Below are positions 24,146 through 33,598 of a stretch of 64,000 nt of DNA, piece after piece. Each line of letters starts with the position of its first letter. Within the stretch, counting starts at the first letter, position 1. Under the pieces are notes generated by a model, which saw nothing but the letters and a program-made list of their open reading frames with translations, was not told the origin of the DNA and ran no database searches. This stretch comes from Stygiobacter sp043807765 (GTDB taxonomy: Bacteria; Bacteroidota; Ignavibacteria; Ignavibacteriales; Melioribacteraceae). The DNA is taken from positions 1 to 64,000 of the forward strand of contig JAZDFQ010000059.1 of assembly GCA_043807765.1 (NCBI GenBank), written 5' to 3'. A program made the translations under genes and the position numbers.

Positions 24146-26503
24146 TTATTTGATCGTCCAATTTATTTTTTGTTTATACGGGTCTTGTTTTATTTCATAA
24201 CCGTTACTTGTAGAAACTATTTTAAATTCTCTCAGCTCATCATTCGGTAGAGCAAACAATCCTCCTAAAGTTGATTTATCAGACGAAAAAACCCGCAGCT
24301 CTATATTTTTCCAATCCATCATAGACGTGCTTTGAGCAACAGCAATATGTGGAATAACGGAGTGGTCTTTAACCAACAGAATAATAGGAATTTTGCCGGC
24401 TTCAATTTGATACCAGCGCGCGCCTTGGTAACTTTTTTTCGTTTGATAATCAATCCACTTACCTTCGGGCAGATAAACTCTTCGTTTAGTATTCTCCTCA
24501 AACAAAGGAGCTACGAGAAAATCAGCACCAAACATGTATTCATCTTCAATCAACCAAGCGGTTGGATCCTTCGGATATTCAAAGAAAAGGGTGCGAAGCA
24601 TTGGCCAGCCATTCTCAGAAGATTTTTTTGATTGAGCATATATGTATGGCATCAATGAATATTTTAATTCAACAGCTCTTCTAAAATCATTTTCAAATTC
24701 TACATCGTACGCCCATGGTTCACGCGGTGGTTGACCATGGCAGCGTGTATGAGATGTTAGCACACCAAAAGCGAGCCATCTTTTATATAAATCTCGCGGT
24801 GCTGTTTCTACAAACCCGCCAACATCATGACTCCAATATGTAAAGCCGGACAAGCCAAAAGAGAGGCCGCCACGAAGTGTTGCCGCCATTGCCGAGTTTG
24901 TATTTTCCGCATCGCCGCCCCAATGAAGAGGATAGCGCTGGCTTCCCGCCCAAGCACTTCTTCCCCAGATAATATTCTCGCCGGTAATATCTTTAGTAAT
25001 TTCACTCACAACTTTGTTATAACGTAAAGGATAAAGATTATGCTCGTAAAATCCGGTGCGGCCGGAAGCATAAATTCCATGAAGCGGTGCATCTTCACCA
25101 AAATCTGCTTTAATTGCTCCGACACCTAATTTCAATAAATTTCCCAAAAGGCTTTTATAATACTTTACAGCTTTCGGATTGCTGAAATCAATAACTGCGT
25201 CTTCGTAAGGAAGTACACCGCTTTCATTTTTTACTATGAAACCGGAATCAACCAATGTTTTGTAGATCGGATTCTTGCTTGAAAAATAGGTCATCTGCCA
25301 AAGACTGATTTTGAATCCTTGCTTATCTAAATCGGAAATCATTTTGGCTTCGTCATTAAAACGTGATTTAGAAAATTTGTAATCACACTGCCAATCAGTT
25401 TCGAACCAACCGGTATCTAGATGAAGAACATCGCTTGGAATTTTGTGCTCTCTCAACTTGTTCGCAACTTCCCGAACTTCAGATTCTGCTTTATATGTTA
25501 TGCGACTCATCCATAAACCAAATGACCAAAGCGGGGGAACTGGGCTTCGTCCAGTAATTGCAGTGTATTCCGAGAGTATTTCTTTTGGTTCACCGATAAA
25601 CACAAATAGATCAAGAATTTCATCACCCGTGTAAATAATATTAGATTGATCATACGAATGGCCAAAATCGAAAGTTACCGGTGTGCTGGTATGAACAAAC
25701 ATTCCGTAACCATTGCTGCTTAAAAAAAATGGTATTGGCTTGTACATACGTGTATTTTGAACTCCATTTGCATCGCGTGTGTAGAGAATTATTTTTTGTC
25801 CTCGTTTATTTAGGCGAGTAAACGACTCGCCGCATCCATAAATTTTTTCATCATAAAAAAGTTGAAAGCTGGCGGCTGTAGTCCTACCCAAATCGCTTGA
25901 GCGGCGAATAAATGAAAATGGAATATGCGGCGTGAATGATTTTGAATCGTTTATGTTGTTGGTGCGGGTTAACAATTTCCCTTTTGAATCATACAACTCT
26001 ATGTGCCATGGCGACTTTATGATTTTCAATATTCCATATTCGCTTTTGTAAACCACAACACTATCGTTTTGAATTACTTTCCACGAGTTGTCTTTTGCTA
26101 CTTCGCCGACAAGCATTGGAGATGGTCTGTCTTCAAATGGCACCGAGCGTGTTGAAAACCGGATTCTAACTGTTCTGGGAGAAGCAAAGCTAACTTCAAT
26201 TGGCAATATCGGATTTTCATCAAAGGCGGAAGCGGGAAACTCATTACTCTTGGATGGAGTTAATCCAAGATCAATTTTGTTAAATGAAAGACTGGGTTGT
26301 CTTACGAACCTTCGCCACTCCAAAGAACCAGAACCGGTTACTGCGTTAAAGTCACTTATTCTGTTTCCAACAAAGTAAGTTGATTCCAGCTTTTGAAAAT
26401 CCAAGCTCACGTCAACTTGATCGCCGATATTCTGAGCTAATATGCTGTTACAAAACATTAAACCAATCAGAGATGTTAAGTAAATGAAAATTTTCTTCCG
26501 CAT
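24146..26503 (-). CDS. Glycoside hydrolase family 31, alpha-xylosidase-like
   Basis: The 785-residue exported enzyme (signal peptide SLIGLMFCNSILAQN) has the GH31 layout. An N-terminal beta-sandwich precedes the (beta/alpha)8 barrel, which carries the nucleophile in KADFGEDAPLHG (Asp near residue 467) and the acid/base region in HWGGDAENT. SFGLSGFTYWSHDVGGF follows, then a C-terminal beta domain. The KADFGE and HWGGD context is close to the E. coli alpha-xylosidase YicI, so removal of alpha-xylose from xyloglucan oligosaccharides is the best guess; alpha-glucosidase is possible. It lies 27 bases after the lipid kinase gene, with a GGAGAA ribosome site. Confidence 0.92.
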   Translation of the reverse strand: MRKKIFIYLTSLIGLMFCNSILAQNIGDQVDVSLDFQKLESTYFVGNRISDFNAVTGSGSLEWRRFVRQPSLSFNKIDLGLTPSKSNEFPASAFDENPILPIEVSFASPRTVRIRFSTRSVPFEDRPSPMLVGEVAKDNSWKVIQNDSVVVYKSEYGILKIIKSPWHIELYDSKGKLLTRTNNINDSKSFTPHIPFSFIRRSSDLGRTTAASFQLFYDEKIYGCGESFTRLNKRGQKIILYTRDANGVQNTRMYKPIPFFLSSNGYGMFVHTSTPVTFDFGHSYDQSNIIYTGDEILDLFVFIGEPKEILSEYTAITGRSPVPPLWSFGLWMSRITYKAESEVREVANKLREHKIPSDVLHLDTGWFETDWQCDYKFSKSRFNDEAKMISDLDKQGFKISLWQMTYFSSKNPIYKTLVDSGFIVKNESGVLPYEDAVIDFSNPKAVKYYKSLLGNLLKLGVGAIKADFGEDAPLHGIYASGRTGFYEHNLYPLRYNKVVSEITKDITGENIIWGRSAWAGSQRYPLHWGGDAENTNSAMAATLRGGLSFGLSGFTYWSHDVGGFVETAPRDLYKRWLAFGVLTSHTRCHGQPPREPWAYDVEFENDFRRAVELKYSLMPYIYAQSKKSSENGWPMLRTLFFEYPKDPTAWLIEDEYMFGADFLVAPLFEENTKRRVYLPEGKWIDYQTKKSYQGARWYQIEAGKIPIILLVKDHSVIPHIAVAQSTSMMDWKNIELRVFSSDKSTLGGLFALPNDELREFKIVSTSNGYEIKQDPYKQKINWTIK

Positions 26504-26530
26504 AAATTCTCCTAGCGTAAAGGCAGCAAA

Positions 26531-27424
26531 TTATTTTGTGAATATTTCTATAGCCTTACCCAAACACTCAACCTCGATTGGTGTAGATTCCATCAATTGC
26601 CCATCGGGTGTAAGCAGTTTGTTTGGCTCTGTTACTATTTTTATATGCTTAGCTTTGAAGCACTCGACTTCTTTCATTTTTATATGATCGCCTGTAAAAA
26701 TTTTGGGCAGTGCTTGTAAAAGTCTAATTCTGGTAACTTTATTCAACAATGTTATATCAAGCAAACCATCATCAATAATTGCAGATGGCACCATTAAGAA
26801 ATCCTTTCCAGTGTAGCGTGAGTTGGAAATTTCAGCAAATACATTTTCTCTTTCCAAAACCTTTCCATCAATCTCAATTTTTAACTTATAGGCTTTCAGC
26901 GAAATTGTACGATACAAAACTCCAAGTATGTATGAAAAATGCCCCAGCGCTCTAAGTTTAAATGCAGTTTTTGCAACATCTGTTACAAAGCCAAATCCGA
27001 GTATGTTAATAAAGTAAAACTGTTTGTTGTTCGTTTTGAAGAACCCCACATCAACCATTTTTGTTTTGCCAAGTGCTACTGTTTTAACAGCTTCCGCCAA
27101 TTTGTCCGGATGCAGATCAAGGTCGCGCGCAAACGCATTTCCTCTTCCAATAGGAATTACGCCAAGAGGAATTCGCTTAGCTGATTTGTTTTCGAAATAC
27201 CCGTTAATAGTCTCAAATAAAGTTCCATCGCCGCCGGAAACAACAAGAGCATCGTAATTAGCGAAATCTAAATCTTTTACCAGCTCTGTTCCGTGACCGG
27301 CATATTTAGTTTCAACAGCTTCATAACTGATATTATTTTTGTCCAACTCACTTTTTATCAAAGAAAAATATTTTGCGCCTTGCCCACCGTGGGCAGCCGG
27401 ATTGTTCAGATAGAATACTTTCAT
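26531..27424 (-). CDS. Diacylglycerol/lipid kinase family protein (YegS-like)
   Basis: The 297-residue protein has the diacylglycerol kinase catalytic motif VSGGDGTLFETINGY near residue 65, the PLGVIPIGRGNAFARDL loop, and a C-terminal lobe ending with the characteristic SRYTGKDFLMVPSAIIDDGLLDI. The family phosphorylates lipids such as diacylglycerol or phosphatidylglycerol at the inner face of the membrane. The gene is 8 bases from the M64 peptidase gene and 27 from the GH31 gene, so they may share a transcript, although functional linkage is unclear. Confidence 0.88.
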   Translation of the reverse strand: MKVFYLNNPAAHGGQGAKYFSLIKSELDKNNISYEAVETKYAGHGTELVKDLDFANYDALVVSGGDGTLFETINGYFENKSAKRIPLGVIPIGRGNAFARDLDLHPDKLAEAVKTVALGKTKMVDVGFFKTNNKQFYFINILGFGFVTDVAKTAFKLRALGHFSYILGVLYRTISLKAYKLKIEIDGKVLERENVFAEISNSRYTGKDFLMVPSAIIDDGLLDITLLNKVTRIRLLQALPKIFTGDHIKMKEVECFKAKHIKIVTEPNKLLTPDGQLMESTPIEVECLGKAIEIFTK

Positions 27425-27432
27425 TCAACTCC

Positions 27433-28905
27433 TTATTCTGAGAAATGATTAATCACTTTTGCAACGTGTTCTTCGCAAATTTTGCAAAACGGTTTTGCTC
27501 CTTTGCTAAACATTAAGCAATCAAGCATCGAGCGGTACATTCCGTTAGAAGAATAACCGGCCCCTTCAAACACACCAACTTTATTCCAATACTTGCTCTT
27601 CATTAAATATTGATCTACTTCATCGCTGTGAAGTTTGTCTTTCGTGTTATATTCGTTTTGCACAGCATCAACTTCATTCTGAGGAACGCGGTTACGTTTC
27701 AGCTCCGCTATTTTCTTGTTAAGCTCTCTTCTCTCTTTTTGCCACGTCAAATCCATCTTATCATAATCCTCTTTTTCCCATTTGGTAGGAACATCAATTC
27801 CATCTGATAAATATTCTTTCCACTTCACATTTTTCGTATCAAGTGCGCGAGTAATGTTTGGTTCAACCGGTTCAAGTCCGGCTGTGTAAAATTCATTGTA
27901 AGCTACATCGCTGGTGTAATATTCATCAGCCAATCCGCCGAATGAGTGACCGAACTCATGCAAGAAAATGTAGGGCGAGAATTGATTATCAGAAACGAAA
28001 GTGCAGTAGAAATTATAGATTCCTCCGCCACCGTAACGAGGCGAGTTGCACATAATATAAATTGCATCGTATGGAACCTGTGCCGCGAGATCGCGCATTG
28101 ATTTATTGTCTTCGGTTAAAACGTAACGCTCTGACCCAAGCGAATAAAATGTAGTGCTCAATGTTGTATTCTTGTAAATGTTAGCACCCGGTTCATCAAT
28201 GCCGCTATCTTCCGAGGGCTTGAACACACCATAAATGTTGAATTTGTTTTTACGCGATTTATATGGCTCTTGAGAAAGGAAAATATCCGTGTAGCGTTTT
28301 AAATCTTTTTCGAACTTCTTTTGATCTTTAGCGGAATAACCGTCGCCTAAAATTACAACGTCAACTTTTGCGTGCGGGTCGCCGCTTATATGCGATTTGT
28401 AAACCTTAACCGCTTTATCTTTCACATTGTCCTTGATGATATATAAATCCACCGGATCAATTTCCATTGAGAATACTTCGTTCAGTTTATTCTGCTTATC
28501 TCGTTTCTCCAGCACAAACCTAATTTTGTTTTTGGGGAATGGAATAATTGCGCTTTCGTGATAAGTACGCTTTATTCCTTTGGATGCTTCATCGCTCGTT
28601 TGGTATTCTTTGAAATAACTGTCGAACCCGATCGAATAAATTAGTTTGCCGGATGCGGCATTATAAACTTTGAAGTAGTATGCGCCATTATTAAAATTAT
28701 CAATCAAGTTTTTTGTGCTGCCCGCCCAAATTCCATATTGATAAATATGATCAACCGTTACTATCTCTGTAGAAGAATCCCCAATATGGAAATAATCAAT
28801 GCGCATTGTCTGATCTACAAAATAATCACTAAACAGAACTGATTGAGCCAATGTAGCTGCAACCAAAAACATTGCCCAAATAACCAAGATTTTTCCAAAT
28901 TTCAT
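27433..28905 (-). CDS. M64-family metallopeptidase (IgA-peptidase-like), exported
   Basis: The 490-residue protein has a signal peptide (ILVIWAMFLVAATLAQS) and an M64 N-terminal beta domain (about 25-165). The catalytic domain contains VVILGDGYSAKDQKKFEKDL and the zinc motif HEFGHSFGGLADEYY near residue 315. A cysteine-bearing tail (AKPFCKICEEHVAKV) ends the protein. M64 includes the Clostridium ramosum IgA protease, but most members are uncharacterised. The gene starts a minus-strand run with a lipid kinase and GH31 gene and has a good promoter upstream. Confidence 0.9.
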   Translation of the reverse strand: MKFGKILVIWAMFLVAATLAQSVLFSDYFVDQTMRIDYFHIGDSSTEIVTVDHIYQYGIWAGSTKNLIDNFNNGAYYFKVYNAASGKLIYSIGFDSYFKEYQTSDEASKGIKRTYHESAIIPFPKNKIRFVLEKRDKQNKLNEVFSMEIDPVDLYIIKDNVKDKAVKVYKSHISGDPHAKVDVVILGDGYSAKDQKKFEKDLKRYTDIFLSQEPYKSRKNKFNIYGVFKPSEDSGIDEPGANIYKNTTLSTTFYSLGSERYVLTEDNKSMRDLAAQVPYDAIYIMCNSPRYGGGGIYNFYCTFVSDNQFSPYIFLHEFGHSFGGLADEYYTSDVAYNEFYTAGLEPVEPNITRALDTKNVKWKEYLSDGIDVPTKWEKEDYDKMDLTWQKERRELNKKIAELKRNRVPQNEVDAVQNEYNTKDKLHSDEVDQYLMKSKYWNKVGVFEGAGYSSNGMYRSMLDCLMFSKGAKPFCKICEEHVAKVINHFSE

Positions 28906-28928
28906 TTTTTGCTTCCTTTTGTTTTAAT

Positions 28929-28961
28929 CAAAATTAAGGAAAGCTGTGAACCAAACACAAA
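28929..28961 (-). promoter_or_regulatory. Bacteroidota-type promoter of the M64 operon
   Basis: Minus strand: TTTG (28961-28958) then, after 21 bases, TAATTTTG (28936-28929), matching TTTG-N17-23-TAnnTTTG. A second TTTG (28955-28952) sits 15 bases upstream of the box. The -7 box ends 23 bases before the ATG. Confidence 0.6.
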
Positions 28962-29034
28962 AAAACGGCAAAAGATTTACCCATGCATAGGGAGAATGAA
29001 ATCTTTATTTTGTGCGCGTAAATAAACGGATTAA

Positions 29035-29694
29035 ATGTTTAGAAAAATAGAAATATGCTTGCTTGTTTTGCTTCCGTTCGTGCTGTTTGGACAAGACGAT
29101 TCCCGTTTCAAAATTGCGCGGGTAAAGTATAATGGCGGCGGTGATTGGTACAACGATCCTTCCGCAGAAGTGAACTTGCTCAAGTTCGTTGCACAGAATA
29201 CTAACATCAAAACAAATCCAAAGTATGAATTTGTGGATTTATCTACCGGAAACATTTTTGCTTACCCATTCTTATTCATTACCGGACACGGAAACATTGT
29301 GTTTTCTGATGTCGAAGCAAAAAAGCTAAGAACTTATTTGGAAGTCGGAGGGTTTCTTTATGTTGATGATGATTACGGACTCGACAAGGCTTTTCGTCGT
29401 GAAATGAGAAAAGTTTTTCCGGAAAAGGAGCTAATTGAACTTCCCTTTAGTTACGGACTTTACAACTGCATGTTTGATTTTAGAACCGGTCCGCCCAAAA
29501 CACACGAGCATGATAAAAACGCGCCTCGTGGTTATGGCTTGTTTGTTGATAAACGGCTTTGTGTTTACTATACTTTTGAAAGCAATCCGAGCGATGGCTG
29601 GGTTGACCCTGAAGTTCATAAAGATCCACCGGAAAAACGGGAAGAGGCTCTTCGCTTTGGAACAAACATAATTGTTTGGGCGTTGATGAACTGA
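29035..29694 (+). CDS. DUF4159-domain exported protein
   Basis: The 219-residue protein has a signal peptide (ICLLVLLPFVLFGQD) and one DUF4159 domain: FKIARVKYNGGGDWYNDPSAEVNLL at the start, FLFITGHGNIVFSD and GGFLYVDDDYGLD in the middle, PFSYGLYNC later. The fold is thought to be glutamine-amidotransferase-like, with unknown activity. In related genomes it is commonly found near DUF4175 and MoxR/BatA-type genes. Here the DUF4175 gene is next on the same strand, separated by the degenerate GxxExxY cassette. Confidence 0.88.
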   Translation: MFRKIEICLLVLLPFVLFGQDDSRFKIARVKYNGGGDWYNDPSAEVNLLKFVAQNTNIKTNPKYEFVDLSTGNIFAYPFLFITGHGNIVFSDVEAKKLRTYLEVGGFLYVDDDYGLDKAFRREMRKVFPEKELIELPFSYGLYNCMFDFRTGPPKTHEHDKNAPRGYGLFVDKRLCVYYTFESNPSDGWVDPEVHKDPPEKREEALRFGTNIIVWALMN

Positions 29695-29700
29695 AAAGCG

Positions 29701-29722
29701 TTGAACCACAAAGGACACTAAG
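29701..29722 (+). repeat. Left inverted repeat of the GxxExxY cassette
   Basis: TTGAACCACAAAGGACAC plus TAAG matches the reverse complement of 30124-30145 at 17 of 22 positions. It lies just before the ATG of the degenerate GxxExxY gene. Similar AACCACAAAGGACAC-type sequences flank GxxExxY genes in other genomes as I recall. Confidence 0.65.
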
Positions 29723-29724
29723 AA

Positions 29725-30099
29725 ATGAACGAGACTGAGTTATCAAACATTGCAATTGGATTGGCGATAAAAGTTCACTCAGCATTAGGTCCCGGTTTAT
29801 TAGAATCTGCATATGAGGAGTGTTTGTTTTATGAACTTCAGAAAGCGAGCTTTTTAGTAGAAAAACAGAAACCAATGCCTTAGGTGTATGAGGCAATAAA
29901 ACTAGATTGCGGTTACAGAATTGATGTAATGGTTGAGAAAAAATTAAGACTTAAGTTGAAATCTGTAGAATTATTAAATGACGTACATCTTGCTCAACTA
30001 TTAACTTATTTGAAACTTTCGAATTGCAAATTAGGTTTGCTAATTAATTTTAACGTAGCGCGATTAAAAGATGGAATAAAAAGAGTGATTAACACTTAG
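29725..30099 (+). pseudogene. GxxExxY protein gene, broken by TAG and active-site loss
   Basis: The frame from ATG 29725 encodes 52 residues carrying the family motif GPGLLESAYEECL (G-x2-E-x2-Y), then TAG at 29881-29883. The same frame continues to the TAA/TAG end at 30099 with LDCGYRIDVMVE and LLNDVHLAQLLTYLKLSNCKLGLLINFN, the conserved second half. The PD-(D/E)xK-like core normally reads ELKSVE; here it is KLKSVE, so the catalytic Glu is a Lys. Both changes point to decay. The family is small, common near repeats, of unproven function. Inverted repeats bound the unit. Confidence 0.85.
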
Positions 30100-30123
30100 C
30101 GACCTTTGTGGAAAGCGAAGCGC

Positions 30124-30145
30124 CTTTGTGCTCTTTGCGGTTTAA
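30124..30145 (+). repeat. Right inverted repeat of the GxxExxY cassette
   Basis: CTTTGTGCTCTTTGCGG plus TTTAA is the inverted partner of 29701-29722 (17/22 identical). It falls in the open frame upstream of the DUF4175 start and makes a misleading MWKAKRLCALCGLRN N-terminus if the upstream start is used. Confidence 0.65.
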
Positions 30146-30186
30146 GAAATTTTGAAAAGAACACTGTGGTGAACGACAAGAAAGAA

Positions 30187-33100
30187 ATGAATAGCTACTT
30201 ACAGGAAATAGAAAATAAACTTCGCGTAGTTGTAGAACGGGAAAAGCGAAGAGAGGGTCTAAGCAAATTATTTATTTGGATTACAACCTTATTTCTGGTG
30301 CTGTTTTTTCTAGTTGCTGTAGAAACTTTTCTTAATCTTGATAGTTTAGCACGAACAGTTCTGTTTTTTGTCTGGATTTCACTTGGATCTATTTATTTAC
30401 TAGCCGCAATAGTTTATCCTTTTGGCAAGGATTTTTATTCTTACCTAAAGCCAAATTTCGTAGAAACAGCTAAGAAAGTCGGCTCTCACTTTCCAGAGAT
30501 TAAAGATGAGCTCGCAAACGCTATTCAGCTATTAGATCAGACTGGTTCAAACTATTCCAATCAGTTAGTAGAAGCCGCATTTGAGCGCGTTTATAAAAAA
30601 TCTGCGAACGTAAATTTCGTTTCTGTAGTTGATTTTTCCCGCACGAAGAAATTATTACGTCTTACGACAATAACTGTAGTTACAATAATTCTCTCACTGG
30701 TTTTAATTCCCGGATTAAGTTCTGCTGCTTATCGCTTGTTTAATTATGAAAAGGACTTCTCGGCTCCTCCGGCATTTATTTTTAAAATTACTCCGGGAAA
30801 CAAAGAAATTACTAAGGGAGACAACGTATTTATTCAAATACAGCTTATTGGTAAGCAACAGGAAAATTTAATTCTCTATACCAAATCAACGGAACAGTCG
30901 GAACCATCTGAAATCAAGCTTTCCCAAGATTCACTCGGATACTTTACTTACGAATTGGTTTCTCTGAAAAGCTCTACCGATTATTACGCAGAAGTCGGCG
31001 GTTTAACCAGCAACACTTACAAAATATCTGTTTTTAACCGCCCAATTGTCACATCTTTTGGAGTAACAATTATACCGCCGTCATATACTAAGCAACCATC
31101 AACAACTCAAAAAGATAATGGAAATGTTTCCGCATTGCCCGGAAGCAAAATACAGCTTGCAATTTCCTCTTCGCGCGAACTCAAAAAGGCATCAATTGCT
31201 TTTAGCGACAGCAGCAGCAAACAGATGAAAGTTAATTACACAAATGCTTCTTCGGAATTTTATGTTGAGAAAGATGTTAATTATCAAATAATCATCAAAG
31301 ATGCGCAGAACATTTCGAATACAAATCCTATTTCCTATTCCATAAAAACTATAGCTGATTTATCTCCTACTATTGAACTGCTTTCGCCAGCAGCAAATAT
31401 CATTCTGGGAAACGAAACTAAAATTTCTCTAATCTCAAAAATCAGCGATGATTACGGTTTCTCGCAGATGAATCTTAATTACCGGCTTTCTGCTTCTAAG
31501 TATAGACAAGCAACCGAAGAGTACACTAAACAGCCAATTACAATTTCAAAAGAAAAGAAGGAAGATGAAGTTTATTTTGTGTGGGATTTAGCCCCCCTTT
31601 ATTTAGCCGAAGGTGAAGCATTAACCTTCTTTTTAGAAGTATTTGATAACGATGTAGTTCGCGGTCCCAAATCGGCCAGAACCGAAACGCTCACCATAAC
31701 TGTTCCATCATTAGAGCAGCTTTTAGCCAAATCCGAAGATGCTCAGGAGAACTCGGTTAAAGAACTTACCGAAACTCTTAAAGAGGCGGAGAAACTTCAG
31801 CAAGAAATGAAGAAGATAAGCGACGATATGAAGCTTAACAACAAAGAGATTTCTTGGCAGGAAAAGGAGCGCGTAGAAAAAGCCGCTGAAAAATTTAAAG
31901 AGATTGGCGAAAAGGTTGAAGATATCTCGCAAAAACTTTCCGATATGCAGAAAGATTTAATGAAGAACAATCTTCTCTCACAAGAGACTCTTGAAAAGTA
32001 CAATGAATTGCAAGAGTTGATGAACAAGCTCGACAGTAACGAATTGAAAGCTGCTCTAAAACGGCTGAATGATTCTTTGAAAAATATGATGCGCGATAAT
32101 GTTCAAATGTCTATGGAAGAAATGAAAGCCAACGAGGAGTATTTTAAGAAGAGTATTGAGCGAACTCTAAATTTGCTAAAGAGAATTCAAGCCGAGCAGA
32201 AAGTTGATGAGTTGATTAAACGAACTGAGGATATTTCTGAAAAATTAGATAATCTTAAAAAACAAACCGAACAGAGTAATCTAAATGATTCTCAAAAGAG
32301 GAATGAACTTACCCAAAAACAGAAAGATGTTTCCGAGAGTCTGGATAAGCTGAATGACGCAATGAAAGATGCTCAAGACAAAATGAATGAGCTGAAAGAT
32401 ATGCCGAAAGATGAAATGCAGAAACTTTCCGAAGAGTTTGATAAACAGAACAACGAAGAGCTTTCCGATGAAGCAATGAAAGACTTGCAGCAAATGATGA
32501 AACAGCAAGCAATGCAAAATCAGCAGCAGCTTTCGGGCAATATGAAGAACATGAAGCAGCAAATGAAAAACATGCAGTCAGCTATGCAGCAGATGAATCA
32601 AACAAAAACGTTCTTCGATATGGCGAAGATATTAAACGATCTTCTCGATCTTTCCAAGCAACAGGAAAACTTAAAAAACAAAACCGAGCAGATGAGTCCT
32701 TATTCTCAAGAGTTTAACAAAGCCGCGCGTGAACAGAGCGAAATTCAAAACAGTCTGAGTAAAGTATTACAAAATCTTAGCTCCCTTTCTCAAAAGACTT
32801 TTGCAGTTACTCCGGAAATGGGAAAAGCTCTGGGAAGCGCTTATTCGGAAATGCAGCAGGCAATTTCAATCATGCAATCTGCAAGCGCCGGACTGGCTTC
32901 ACGCAACCAAACCAATGCAATGGCACAACTAAATGATGCCGCCAGCATGCTAAAAGGTGGAATGGACCAGATGATGCAAGGGGGCCAAAGCGGCGGAATG
33001 ATGAACATGATGCAGCAGCTTCAACAAATGTCGCAACAGCAAATGAGTTTAAATCAGCTAACACAAATGATGAACCAAGGCAAGCTTTCGCAAGAGATGA

Positions 33101-33555
33101 TGGGCCAGATGCAGCGGTTAGCACAACAGCAGGAAGCTATACGGAAGTCCCTAGAACAGCTTAATCAAGAAGCCAAACAATCCGGGCAATCGAAACGGCT
33201 GGCCTCAAATCTCGAAAAGATTTTGAGCGAGATGAAGGAAGTAGTAACAAACTTGCAATCGGAAAAAATTGATGATGCATTAATTAGGCAGCAAGAGAAA
33301 ATACTTTCCAAACTTATTGATGCCCAGCGTTCTGTAAACGAAAGGGATTATGAGAAGAACAGAAAATCCGAATCGGGACAGAACACCGCACGGAATACTC
33401 CACCGGAGTTAATGCTTTCTACCGAAGGGGGTAAAAACAAACTTCGCGATGAACTACAAAAAGCAATCCGTGAGGGTTACAAAAAAGATTATGAGGATTT
33501 GATTAGAAAGTACTTTGAGGCACTGCATAACGTGAAAAGTGAAAAGGCAAATTAA
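30187..33555 (+). CDS. DUF4175-like large membrane-anchored coiled-coil protein
   Basis: From ATG 30187 the protein has 1122 residues; a longer frame upstream runs into the right inverted repeat and is not believable. Two N-terminal transmembrane segments (about 26-80, IWITTLFLVLFFLVAVETF) and a third near residue 170 (ITVVTIILSLVLIPGL) precede beta-sandwich domains. A long charged coiled coil (about 500-800) and a Met/Gln-rich stretch (about 760-1000, MKQQAMQNQQQL) follow, ending in RKYFEALHNVKSEKAN. The architecture fits DUF4175 proteins of Bacteroidota, of unknown function, probably an envelope scaffold. It pairs with the DUF4159 gene upstream. Confidence 0.85.
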   Translation: MNSYLQEIENKLRVVVEREKRREGLSKLFIWITTLFLVLFFLVAVETFLNLDSLARTVLFFVWISLGSIYLLAAIVYPFGKDFYSYLKPNFVETAKKVGSHFPEIKDELANAIQLLDQTGSNYSNQLVEAAFERVYKKSANVNFVSVVDFSRTKKLLRLTTITVVTIILSLVLIPGLSSAAYRLFNYEKDFSAPPAFIFKITPGNKEITKGDNVFIQIQLIGKQQENLILYTKSTEQSEPSEIKLSQDSLGYFTYELVSLKSSTDYYAEVGGLTSNTYKISVFNRPIVTSFGVTIIPPSYTKQPSTTQKDNGNVSALPGSKIQLAISSSRELKKASIAFSDSSSKQMKVNYTNASSEFYVEKDVNYQIIIKDAQNISNTNPISYSIKTIADLSPTIELLSPAANIILGNETKISLISKISDDYGFSQMNLNYRLSASKYRQATEEYTKQPITISKEKKEDEVYFVWDLAPLYLAEGEALTFFLEVFDNDVVRGPKSARTETLTITVPSLEQLLAKSEDAQENSVKELTETLKEAEKLQQEMKKISDDMKLNNKEISWQEKERVEKAAEKFKEIGEKVEDISQKLSDMQKDLMKNNLLSQETLEKYNELQELMNKLDSNELKAALKRLNDSLKNMMRDNVQMSMEEMKANEEYFKKSIERTLNLLKRIQAEQKVDELIKRTEDISEKLDNLKKQTEQSNLNDSQKRNELTQKQKDVSESLDKLNDAMKDAQDKMNELKDMPKDEMQKLSEEFDKQNNEELSDEAMKDLQQMMKQQAMQNQQQLSGNMKNMKQQMKNMQSAMQQMNQTKTFFDMAKILNDLLDLSKQQENLKNKTEQMSPYSQEFNKAAREQSEIQNSLSKVLQNLSSLSQKTFAVTPEMGKALGSAYSEMQQAISIMQSASAGLASRNQTNAMAQLNDAASMLKGGMDQMMQGGQSGGMMNMMQQLQQMSQQQMSLNQLTQMMNQGKLSQEMMGQMQRLAQQQEAIRKSLEQLNQEAKQSGQSKRLASNLEKILSEMKEVVTNLQSEKIDDALIRQQEKILSKLIDAQRSVNERDYEKNRKSESGQNTARNTPPELMLSTEGGKNKLRDELQKAIREGYKKDYEDLIRKYFEALHNVKSEKAN

Positions 33556-33561
33556 AATACT

Positions 33562-33598
33562 CCTCTCCCCTTTGGGGAGAGGTTGGGAGTGGGGCTTT
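33562..33598. terminator. Bidirectional hairpin terminator between convergent genes
   Basis: CCTCTCCCC (33562-33570) pairs with GGGGAGAGG (33574-33582) over a TTT loop, followed by TTGGGAGTGGGGCTTTTT. It lies between DUF4175 (+) and the coiled-coil gene (-). The sequence resembles a short CCTCTCCCC repeat scattered in many Bacteroidota genomes. Confidence 0.65.

Noticed and set aside
29881..29883. TAG read-through in the GxxExxY gene as pyrrolysine or suppressed stop
   Set aside because: No pyl genes are known here, and a second active-site change indicates decay.
30106..30186. N-terminal extension of the DUF4175 protein from 30106
   Set aside because: It is the right inverted repeat of the GxxExxY cassette read through; the ATG at 30187 gives a normal N-terminus with the TM segment.
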